Shown here piece by piece: positions 40,901 to 52,900 of a stretch of 64,000 nt of DNA. The notes under the pieces were generated by a model. It searched no databases. It was not told the origin of the DNA and saw only the letters and a program-made list of their open reading frames with translations. How positions within the stretch are numbered: position 1 is the stretch's first letter; the number at the start of each line of letters is the position of its first letter. This DNA comes from Antedon mediterranea. Lineage: Eukaryota; Echinodermata; Crinoidea; Comatulida; Antedonidae. The position numbers and the translations under genes are program-made. The DNA lies in the NCBI RefSeq assembly GCF_964355755.1, contig NC_092680.1, positions 18,639,001 to 18,703,000 of the forward strand, read 5' to 3'.

Positions 40901-43900
40901 GAGCTTATTACTGGAACAGAGGATGAGGAAGAGGATGAACAGGAGCTGGCAAGTGTATGCGATAAGCCTCTTATGGTGTCCAGAGGCACACAGACACGAA
41001 AGCAAAGAAAACGTGTTCGGCGACGAAAAATGAGCAAAGCTAAAGTCGTGGCACCCAAAAAAGCCAAACCAACATACAAAGAACAATCGTCTGATGAAGA
41101 TGATGAAGATTTTGATGAGTCGACAGAAGATGATAGCGATTCAGATTATCGACCGGAAGAGGATGTATCGGTTTCAGATGGTGAGGATACAGAGATGGAA
41201 GATGATGAGATGAAAGGATTTAATGGGGATGCACATAGACAGCCAAAATACATTGTTTTTCACAATCACCTACTGATGCTACTTTCTATATGCCTTTCCT
41301 GTTTTTCCAGTAAAGTTCAAGTATGTTGTCGTAACAAGGGAAGCATGCTTATTGCAAACATAAGATGCTTATGTTGCCACACTAACCGCGAGTGGAAAAG
41401 TCAGCCAGAAGCTAGAGGTACCCCAATGGGTAACATTCTACTAAGTGGGGCTATTCTTTTTTCTGGCTCAACACCCACACAATTTTTAAGAGCGCTAAAA
41501 AGTATAAATGTGAGCGCCATTAGTAAACGTACTTTTTTCCGTCACCAACAAAATTTCTTGCACAGAGTTGTAAGGAATAATTGGTTTTCTAAAAGGGATA
41601 AGCACTTTGCTGAATTACAGGGCAAGGATATTTCTATTGGCGTAGATGGACGCTGTGACAGTATGGGCCACAGTGCAAAATATGGTTCATACACATCAGT
41701 TGACTTGACCGAAAATAAGATTTTGAATGTTGAATTAGTTCAGAGTAGTGATGTTAAATCATCTTATCATATGGAACTTAAGGGTCTACAAAAAACATTG
41801 GATGTCTTTAAAGATTTCAAAGTAAATATAAGTACAATTGTTTCCGATAGACATAGACAACTACAAAAATATTTAAGGGATAATTTTCCAGACATTAAGC
41901 ATTATTTTGACTGCTGGCACATTGCAAAAAGTATTAAGAAAAAGATCCAGGCCATATCAACAAAAAAATCGTGTAACCTTTTAGGTAATTGGCAAAAATC
42001 TATTTCTAACCATTATTACTGGTGTGTAATGTCCACCCACATTGATGAAAAAGATATCATTGAAGCAAAGTGGAAGTCTGTGGTAAGACATGTACAAAAT
42101 CTTCATACTGGACATCCTGAACCATATACGGAATGTGCCCATCCGGTAATGTCTCCTTCAGACCAACGGTTAACAAAGTGGTTGACTGCTGATACTGAAG
42201 CTTGTGATGCCTTACAAAAATTTGTTGAAACCAAAATGTTGGTGAAGGACATTCGCAATTCTTCACCTCATGGGCAAACGTCATCAGTGGAAGGGTACCA
42301 TAGCCTTATTAATCATTTCGCTCCTAAAATGTTCCACTTTTCATATAGTGGAATGAAGAGTCGACTTTTCATAGCTGCTCTTCACTATAATGAGAACAGT
42401 ACCAGAGAACAAATGGTAAATAAGGCTGGAGAAAAGCAATACGTAATATCATTTCCCAAGTACAAGAAAGGGGGTTACATTGTTAAAAAACTTTTAACAG
42501 AATGTACATATAATTATGTTGATGAGTTGTTCAAGAGTCTTCTTGAGGTTGTTATGGAACCAAATCTAGATGCATTTACAGAGACCATACCACCATCATT
42601 GTGCGCAGCATTTGAAAGACCTGAAAAAAGTGCTGCAGTTGCCCAACATACAAGCCGGTTTAAAAACCAGTAATAACTTGACACCATGTTTATTAATCAT
42701 ATAAATGAATTGAACACAGCATATTATTGTAGACATAATAAAATTGTTGAAATATCCACAATGTACTGTATTTTCAGACTATTTCATTTTTTCCCCAATA
42801 ACAATGTATTGGAGATGTATATGAGTGAGAGAAGCAATAAAATCAAAATGAGTTGCAAATTGTATAAATTATTACTGTACTTTATTTAATTTCAAAAAAT
42901 TATTAAACTAATACTAAATAGTATAAGAAAATTAAAATGCTGCTATGGCTGTTTTAATTTAGGTCGGGTAATTTAAATCCTGTAAACACTGGGTCATCTC
43001 CAGGTGGTGGGAAATGTGCTCTTATGCAAGAGACAACACAAGACGGAAGCACTATACGGATATTTTTTCCGACATATCCATGTATCCATCGGGCATACTG
43101 TCTGTACGATATGTGACGGTACTTTTTGTTTTTTGGTCCGTTATAGATAACTTTCTTATCATAGTGTTGCTTATACGAAAGCCATGCTACTTCCAGCACC
43201 CAAGGGTCAAGAGCAACAGACTTGAAACCTGGATGATTTGTGATGCAGGAGAATGGAGCATCATTGTTGAACAGATTGACATTGTCTTCAAGTTTAGCAC
43301 TTGTGTTTTCGCACTCCTTGCAGCAGATGCACTCTTCCCCTGAGCCCATGATTTGGCAATGTTCACAGGAACACCTGAACAAGATGAAAACATGTATTTA
43401 GTCATTATAAAATTAATTATTATGATTATAATTAGTTGATCATATCAGCAGTCACTCAATCAAGTGAAATTCAAATGCCCATTTGAACTATGACCAGAAT
43501 ATTAATATTAATACTTTAGGCCTAGTCCATCTATTATTATAACCAAACCCAAGCCAAGCAAGGAGTAGCCTATTATTATTAAACCACCGTCCCAAATCCG
43601 ACCCATCTAATAATAATCATCAAACAAATTACGATGGGGACTTTATATTAACGTATGGCATCTCACAAAATTTGAAAAAAAAAAAACCGATTGTATATTT
43701 AGAATTTAGAAACACTGAGGTAGCTCTAGCTTCGATTGATTAATTAGGCCTAGCCCAATCAAGCAGACGCTTCACTACAACAACCACAACGGGGGAACAC
43801 CTACCATTCTAAATTATCCAGGCGTGCAGCCATCATGTCAACATCTTCACCTTGGGCTTCTTCATCAATGTCTTGTAATTCATGTTCCTCAAAACGTGGT

Positions 43901-46900
43901 TCGAAATTATATGGTATTATAAGGCCAGTACCATTTTCCTCATCACTTGATGATGAACTACTACTACTTGGTCTATCTGATGAAACACTTTCTAAATCGC
44001 TTTCGGAATCCATAACAAATATTCAGTAAGCTTGTTGTGATCGCCGCGGGGTGTGTTATAAGGCGCAAGATGCAGGTTAGTTCCTCCTCGCGATCGTCGG
44101 TGTTCTGGCTGTGACGTCACATACAAATGTCGAAAGGTAACATTTCGTGACCAAATAACGACACACATATTGCTTTTTTTTTCATATATATAACACTTTA
44201 TTATTGAAACTCAATTTAACACAGTATCTACATATATTATTCTTGATACTGATAATAGTAAATGTCGTATTTGTCGAAAGTGTGGCACTAGCACTTTAAT
44301 AGGGGTGTCTGCAAAATAAGGCTTGTCGTAGTGTATACATTGCATCTTGTTCGTTTCACAAATATGTGTCCCCTTTGTTTGTTTGTTTTATCTTTATACT
44401 GGGTAACCTCTTCAGTCAAAGACTGATCTCCCAGAGGGCCCAGTTGGTGATCAGTGGCTGTGATGTACTAATACACCGGGGTAACCCCTTACTCGTCTCA
44501 AAAGATGTACTAGGTTCTTTAAAGTGCACACGAGCAAGTTGTGTACACTGGACCTACGGTTTATAGTCCTTATCCGAGAAGACTCGTTCTACCACCAGAA
44601 CCATGGAGTGAGTGAGCCTCGGACCCCTGCCGATGTTATGGCTACGTGATTACGGTTCCACTGTCTTAACCGCTCGGCCACTCACTCCCTTAAAAGGAGC
44701 GTCCATTAGGTGTGTCTCAAAGGAGCGTTTCTACTGTGTATGAATTAACATGTTGATGGCATATTATAATTTGCAATATAATGAGCATATGATCCTTATA
44801 TTTATATCTATTTATATCCAAAAGCCTTAGATATATTTGACAACAGACTACCTACTCTACAACTATTAAATCAAGCTAACAGAATGAAACTCTTGTAATT
44901 CTACAATGTCCTCACAAATCTACCTCCATGCTAAATTGAACAGTTTGAAAGCAGAATAGTTGGAAGAAGATCAAGCAGTTAATGAATTAATTGAGCTTAA
45001 AAATTACCACACCAATGTAAATCCGGGAAGGACGAAACTAGATTTTTAATGATGAACTAAATATTATTTCTATTCTGTACATTAAGCAATTGTACACACC
45101 TTGTGGAACCTAATGTGTTAAAAGTAAAAGTGCTGTACTATGTCTGACTCAATCAACATACTCTATTTAAATTATTGTAGAAAATGGTTGGTTTTTCTGT
45201 TTATTATTTCTTTAAGCTTTGACAATATAAATGGCTGGTGGAAAGAGGGAGAAGAGATGGAGACACAAGTTTCAGAAAAGTGCAAACTAGATGTAAAACA
45301 AATATATAGCAACAAATTTGAATAATTTCTTTCAAAAAAACATCATTTCATTACTAAGAATGTTAAATATAATTTTATTTAAAAATATATATTCTCAATA
45401 TGTCCTATTTGTAGTAGTAGTAATAATACCTATTAAAATTGGTATAAGTATTGATATGCTTATGCAGTTCTTCAATGAAATGTATAGTATATACAGACGG
45501 ACATAATTGAACTGACTCACATCCTTGTGAGAGGAAGCCTATTTATCCTACACTATTCACAATATAAAGTAACACCATTAAGGTTCATACTTGTGGACCC
45601 CTTCTCAGCCCATATAGAAAAATCATTAAGATAAATATTTGTTTACAAATATTGTAATGTAAAATACATGTCGTATCAGTGACATAAACGTAAATATTAT
45701 TTCATTTGTATTAAAAAAATGTTTTTATTTTTTCTGTTTAGTGCAATAAAGGGAGTAATACTTTTAGAAGTCTTTGTCTTGAATTGAAATAAGTTGATAA
45801 ACATGTAAAAGTTAAAAGTATATCAAAGTTCATAGACGCCCCTCCCACAATTTCCATACTGTAAGCCAGGTCAGATTTATATCATTAATACATCATTCAC
45901 ATACAAAATCACTTCATAAGAGCACACTTTATTGTCTGGTGGTTACTCACCAACATGGATGTGTACAGGATGACTTTTGAATTCTCAATAAGGAAAAAAA
46001 AACATTAAAAAAAATAATATGGGAAAGTATGAACTATGAACAAGCAATATTCAGTTAAGTTAAGTAGTCGGGTATTTTATGATGGTCAGTTACAATTCTG
46101 TTTTCTACATTTTTGTTGCTCTATGTTAGACTGACAGTTCACTAATTCTTTGACAAATGTCACCAATTTTGTTTCTTAAAATTTCAGTCTACTAAAACTT
46201 GTACAATCTAATACTAAAATATCATTTAATATATTAATTAATATTAATTAATATATAACAAAGTAGAAAATGTCACAAAATCGCAAATAATAAAAAATAA
46301 AATGAACTTTAATTTGCAAATAAAACATAAGAAATCTGAGTATTTATTTCCTCTTTATAATGCTAATCACTTTGTGAATGAATCACTAATTAAGTTCATA
46401 CGTTTAAAATTGTTTATTAATAAATAAATAAAAAACGTGGCAAGCACCAAGATTCAATCAAGAGAGAATTTGCATAATTGATTGCAAGCCATGTCGAAAC
46501 ACTGTCAATTCACAAGATATAGTAATAATATATAAAAATAAAGTAACCCACATAATTGAATTATCCAAAAACAAAACCTTACATGAAAATAAACAACATG
46601 AAAGTGGAGCGCTGAGGAGGATCATGGATAGAGACACCACTATCACCGAGTAGGGTGTGATCCTCTTCCTCCAACTTCCAGAACATAACATAAAAACAAA
46701 TTACATGAAAAATGTTATTGCACATGTTTGTTTTAAAGTTAATGTTTAGACATACATTTTAATTATGTTAAACATTGTTTGAAAACAATATTGTTACTAT
46801 ATTACACCACGTCGAGGGGGTTAAATTGCTATCCGATTAAATTTGTAGGATTTAATTCTGCATAATATCAAGAAAATGATTCTGGGGTCAGGTAGGAGGT

Positions 46901-49900
46901 AGCTTTGTTTCATGCTTTTTATTTCCTCATCATCATTCACTGTTGAATAATTCAATTAAATTAATTTCCAGTATATCACCAGGTGGTTTAAAGTTTAGAA
47001 TTATATTACAAATGTTTGCAATATTTTTTCTTAAACATTAATTAATTTGTCAAAAGTCAAAATACTGTAGATGAATAATGAGAAGAACATCTAACCTGTA
47101 CTAAATCGGTCATACCACACAACTTTTAAAACTTACCTTGTTATTAATCACTTGTTTGTAAATATAAACATCAAGTGCTTCAAATGTAAGGGTTGATTGT
47201 ATACAAGATATTCATTTATTTATATTATTAATTTATACTGGTACAGAAAGACATCTACTCTCACATAATTTAAATAACTAGACTAATTATATTGCATAAT
47301 ATTATTTTATTGCCATGGTTAAAATGTTTATGTTTAAACTGAACTGTATTTGGCACTGACACAAAAGGACAAATAAATAATAGTAATATTTATTTGGCAT
47401 ATCAAGAACAATCTTGCAATACTGTAGGCAAAAGCCTAAACATATTTAACTGTTTATATGGGAAATACAGCTTAACTATTTATTATGCCCATTCAGAAAT
47501 ATTATTGTATTTTTCCATTACTTAATAAACACCCACAAAATCTTGCAAAAAATAATGATGAAATATGTTAATAATGATAATAATGTTATTGTTTGTTTTG
47601 TAAAATCTGGAATAAATTTAATTGAATTGAATTGGTGCCACTTTCATTAAAACAACATACATTTTCATGATGCAGGGGTTGCTTCACCACAGAGAGCAGT
47701 GTGTGCATTGGGTTCATGATGCAGGGGTTGCTTCACCACATAGAGCAGTGTGTGCATTGGGTTCATGATGCAGGGGTTGCTTCACCACAGAGAGCAGTGT
47801 GTGCATTGGGTTCATGATGCAGGGGTTGCTTCACCACAGAGAGCAGTGTGTGCATTGGGTTCATGATGCAGGGGTTGCTCCACCACAGAGAGCAGTGTGT
47901 GCATTGGGTTCATGATGCAGGGGTTGCTTCACCACATAGAGCAGTGTGTGCATTGGGTTCATGATGCAGGGGTTGCTTCACCACATAGAGCAGTGTGTGC
48001 ATTGGGTTCATGATGCAGGGGTTGCTTCACCACAGAGAGCAGTGTGTGCATTGGGTTCATGATGCAGGGGTTGCTTCACCACAGAGAGCAGTGTGTGCAT
48101 TGGGTTCATGATGCAGGGGTTGCTTCACCACAGAGAGCAGTGTGTGCATTGGGTGGAAGTGATTTTGTAACTTCTCACACACATGTACTTATTGTTTCAA
48201 TATTTTAGAAGAAAAAGCAGACAATTTTGACCATGAACTCTAAAAACTTGTAGACCTCCCGTCAAATGGGCAACTGAAGGAACCGCAGGCGAAATTAGAA
48301 ACACTACAATTACAGACAACTGAAGCAAAAGCAGATAATTGGCCAAGGTAGAACGATAATAGTGATACTTTTGTTATCATTAAGTTAAAAGAATCTTCTT
48401 AGGTGAATTGTAACCTTGTTATAGTATCTCATTAAAGGGTGTTTACTTAGTAACGTAGGAAGAGGAAAGGTAACAGAATATTGGGAAAACATAAAGGATA
48501 AACATTCAATAGACACTAAAGTTTAGACAGTTTTAGTATTCTTGACAGATACAATTATAATATAGGCTATTTTGCTGTAATTGGTAGTGTTAACAAGTTT
48601 GCCTCTTAATTTCTTATGCATTAGTGTCATTGTTCGTTATTATTAAGATTTAATTTTAATGAACAGCAAAAATCTTGCCTTCTCAGAAAGTATGATATAA
48701 AAATCAATATTGTTCATAATTCCTAAAGTGTTTAGTGGTAACCACCAAAGAGGAAATATGTACAAAACAATTGTGGTACACCCCATAATTACTTGTTTAT
48801 GTGGTATAATTTTGACTGGATAATCATAAATGCTGTGTGTCCTCTCAATCCTATTTTATTAATTTAAGTAACTTTTTACCTGGGATTTTTATTATTTTAT
48901 TTATTTATATTTTTCACACAAAATATAATGGAAATTAAACAAATGTGTGGATGAGCAAAACAACTTATGGGCATGGTCATTTGTTAATAACTACAAAAAA
49001 AAAAAAATAACTGATTGAGGGTTTCATTGTTTTTCTTAGATATTGTTTTATACATTTTATGTGTGTTTGATATGAATAAATGAGATGTACATACATTAAA
49101 CAGCAATTGCAATCCTATATCAAGGATATGAATTACACCCAAGTCTGATATATTTTATTTCTACCTGGTTTAGTACAATGAAAGGACACTAGATGAGGTG
49201 TCGACAGCTGTCAAAGAATGATCAGGAGGACGAATCTATACCTGTGTTGCAGTTTGTACAAGAAATATCTAGGCTAATTCAGTATGAGTATTTTAGTTGT
49301 TTTTATTAACATTTCTCTTATGTTATGTTGTATAAAGTAATTTATAAACATATAGTCTGTCATAAATAAAGCAAACGCATCATGGTATATATTTAAACAC
49401 TTCTTATGCACATTTTTAAGCAAGTGTATAATAATATTAACAATATTTTGGATGTGTTTAATTTCATTTAGAATATTAGTGTTAAACTATTGTTGTAGTT
49501 AACAATTTAGAGATAAAATATACTACATTACTAAATTATGGTTATTTCTTTTGAAAACCTAGCACATAAAACTGCCTCAAGTCAACGTTTTACTACCTAC
49601 TTGAATGTATTGTAATTTGTTGATATTTATCTTTTCTTCCAGGTCAACAATAGCTACTAGGTTATACATATAAAGACTATCTATACATTGGGTAAGTTAC
49701 TGGTTACTACAGGGAACCTAATATAATTTAAACATTAAAGTTTATTTCATAGCCTCCCACAACAAAACAGTAGATCAAACAGATACAACAATCGCTTTTG
49801 GTTTCTGGTTCGTCGTTTTTATTATATGATATAAGTTCTGAGGCTGTTTGAAGAAGTTTAAAGGTTGTTTTGTTTATTGTAGATGAATAGTTTATAGAGA

Positions 49901-52900
49901 AAACAGATTGCTTAGAAGAAATACAATATAGTATTGTAAATATGGTATTGTAAATATGGTATTGTCAATATGTTTGGTATCTTCAGGTCTAGAATGAGTA
50001 ATTGGCCAACAAACACGACAATTAATTAATTTGGTTCTGGCCAGTTTACCAAATCCCATTTTCGCCAAGTCTAGTTTGCTGAATTCCAATTTGCCAACTA
50101 ATAATAAAAATGAGTAGGATACTTCGAAAGTCGCTATGTAGGAACTCCATTTTTTAACTGTACTAAAATTTACAACAATTATACTTATTTCATGTGATTA
50201 GATGAGAAAATTATTAATACCGTGTCAACCTAGAAACCTTAAAAGTTTAAGCCTATACAAAATCTCTCAATCATCATATCCATTTGTTGATGTGTTGCTA
50301 TAGAATCTATTATTCTGATAAAAATGGTTAAAACTTGTTTTTGTTTGGCTTCACAATGACTTTAAACAACCTAATATAGTCATGCATAACAGCCTTTTAA
50401 TCATTGACTAAAATTGAGGCCCAGAAAAAGAGGTAAATATATATTAAACGAATTATTAATGTAAGTTCAGTAAAAAATGATGACAATTTTTGTTAAATTT
50501 CAGTATGATAGTAAAAAATAGTATAAAAAAATAAATGTTAATATTAAAGATAGATTCACACTAAGACGCAACGTGATTGGTCAACTCACTTGTGTTGCAC
50601 CTAGGACAGTGCATTGCGTCCAAGTAAGAACCTAGTTTTTTGTAATATACGATTTATTTAATGGTATTATCGTGCATCCAGTAAAAAAGTTAATCCAAAA
50701 AGATGATAAATTAATTTAAACAATAAACACAAGTAAAAAGCAAAGAGGTTAGTTATGGGTTTTTAATATTCATTAAATTTGATATTAGTTGTCAATGTTT
50801 CTATAATAGGCTTAAAAATTTAATTTTTTTGGAAAGCTTACCAAGATTCTCAACAGCTTCAGGAAGATAAAGAAAATAGACAAGATGAATTAAAGACAAA
50901 AGAAACAACAACAATAGGAATAGCATTGCACAAACAAAACAAAACAAAAAAACACTGTACTGTACTAACACTGGGATCTTAAAGTTTGTTTATCATTGGA
51001 AAAGTTATTGCTTGCTTGAGATAAAATCAACACCAGGAACACATATATTTTTTCACTAAGAGTAATATAAATAAGAATAGAAACAATTATTCATAATTAC
51101 TACTATAATATTCCTAATAGAAAAAACACATTAAACTGATTAGGAGAGAAAACAGCCGCCATATATAATATAAACAACACAGGAAATGAATATCAGCAAT
51201 AACAAGAAAACAAATCTATTTGTGTCATTCTGAATTCAATATAGCGTTCATATACCGTATTCAAATCTAGTACTATTGAAAAAAAGGAAAGAAAACTGAA
51301 AGTAGCCAATCAATATAACTGTGATTTTAAAGATATGTTGGATCAAAGTATGGTACTCTAGTAGACAAGAGTACTATGTTGGTAGATTACAGTATACGCA
51401 CCTTTGAGATAAACATGCAACGTTGCTTTTGATGTAATTCTTCCACACGCATTAGTAATCTCAACCGTGTAATCTCCACTATCTAGTTTTGACACATCGC
51501 AAAGTAAAAGCGACGTCGTTGTTTCCTCTGTGCGTACCATGCATCGATTATTTAGAGTCAAAGTCCGTCCATCTTTGCACCATCGTATCTCATCCGGTGG
51601 GGGATAACAATGAAAATGACAGTCAAACATAACAATATCACCTTCGTCGACTTCGGTGTCTATTATCTGTCGTTTTAAACAAGGTGGTTCTTCTATATAC
51701 TGATAGTAAAGTTCAGGTGCATGCACCTCGCGAGAGTAGAATTCAATTTCCATAGACTCTCCCGCTTCTTCGTCCGTGATCAATTGGCGTGTAACGCCAA
51801 CCGAGTCATCCAGCGAGCCCATCGTTTTTGGTATTTTTGTGAAAGTTGCTGGTGAAATTAACAATTCCTTTTCATACAACATTTATGAATATTTAAATAT
51901 AAAAACAAGGCACTAAAAAATTAAAGATTATATTGCATAGATATGAATGTTATGGAAGTAAAAGATTAAAACAAATCTTGCGACAAATTTACAAAATTTC
52001 TTCGAGCTTTCAAATATAAATATCTCGACAGGTAAATATTGAGCACCGTTTGATCAAGTAATCCAAGTGGTATCCAACTTGTACGATCAACAGATTCAAT
52101 TTCTCAGAACATAAATAACGATCAATTCCTGCATTTTACCCAATACAATAATGTATCGCCAAGCAGTCTTCCCAATTTAATTTATAGAATTCAGTGTATT
52201 ATAGGTATCGAACAGATCAACTGAATACAAAACACTAAATTTCTTCCGTTTAGAGTGTCACATCAATAATACATTATTACTTCAGTTCTATAACATCCCA
52301 TTTTTGTATCTTCCTGTTCCGTTTCCCATACGTATATCGTAAAAGTAAATAAACATTTGCTGTACGTCACAGCCCAATATTGTCCCAAATTCAACCACGA
52401 CTTTTACCTTGTAACAAGGTACCTAAGCTGTCCTGTTTCCTGTGTGATGATACAGTTCAGCTCGTAAATAATTTCTGGTCTACAGACGACAATGCTGGCT
52501 CAACATGTGAATGATGTATAGTAGTAGCACAGAGAAAACCCCACGAGATCCAAATCAATTAAAGCTGGGATTCAATACCACATACACAATAGGCCTCTGG
52601 ATTAGTCCTTTGCGAGTAGAGGGGAGTAAATACTCACAAAAATAAACAACTCTTTAAATATTAAATACACCTTTGTTAGATTTTTTAACAGTAGTTATCA
52701 GTAGCAACTCTCCAAGTGGGAAGTAGTGTACAATATGTTAAGGTATTCTCAATAATGACCTTTGATGTATATATAACAAATAATTTTAATAGTCCAACTG
52801 ATCAAATCTTGTGATTGTAATCTATAGTCAGTCTTTCACTTGAATCAACATCAAGGGCTGTATTATGATTTTGAGAACGATGATGAAATCAAGCCAATCA

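Larger units (their letters stand above)
39557..44295. mobile_element. Kolobok-like DNA transposon, 4,739 bp, apparently intact
   Basis: The element is flanked by TTAA on both sides (39553-39556 and 44296-44299), the target duplication used by Kolobok and piggyBac transposons. Its ends are 15-bp perfect inverted repeats, AGTGCTAGTGCCACA. It carries two convergent intron-containing genes with open frames: a THAP-DDE transposase (plus) and a P2X7-ballast-like protein (minus). The THAP domain fits Kolobok and not piggyBac. Perfect ends, an intact target duplication and undamaged frames indicate recent insertion. It sits in the 25-kb spectraplakin intron, with the transposase antisense to the host gene. 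Confidence 0.85.
39500..44737. mobile_element. Older TACAGTA-ended repeat that hosts the Kolobok-like element and a SINE
   Basis: The sequence just left of the transposon (TACAGTATAATTCCC … GAGGACACC … GTGTCCC) and right of it (TAATAGGGGTGTC … GTGTCTCAAAGGAGCG … TACTGT) read as two parts of one repeat. Similar sequence occurs at 24684 (ACAGTAGAACTCC … TTAAGAGGACACCTTTGGG) and at 9541-9640. Inverted TACAGTA ends suggest an old DNA element, but its exact borders are uncertain. Confidence 0.45.
44738..51401. other. Large spectraplakin intron, part 2
   Basis: This 6.7-kb AT-rich stretch contains the 49-bp minisatellite (47664-48153), a triplicated 17-bp motif ending ATGGTATTGTA near 49930-49970 and a degraded hairpin MITE (50553-50640). 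Short open frames here lack splice sites, domains or composition bias, and I take none as genes. Confidence 0.6.

Noticed and set aside
42954-44013. A true P2X receptor channel
   Set aside because: No membrane segments or extracellular Cys-rich loop are present. The whole 209-residue product is soluble and holds only the ballast-like part.
39557-44295. piggyBac identity for the TTAA element
   Set aside because: TTAA is shared by both superfamilies, but a THAP zinc finger and the GVDG…SDRH…DCWH…SVEG pattern do not fit piggyBac transposases as I know them.
44605-44688. A functional tRNA gene
   Set aside because: The anticodon arm is not recognisable, the B box is imperfect, and the sequence continues into a SINE body and AAAC tail.
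46458-46691. 77-codon minus-strand open frame with hydrophobic stretches
   Set aside because: AT-rich intron sequence gives hydrophobic codons by chance; no splice sites or recognisable domain.
47664-48153. CRISPR-like or coding repeat array
   Set aside because: No spacers, and the 49-bp unit shifts frame at each copy, so no repeated peptide could be read through it.
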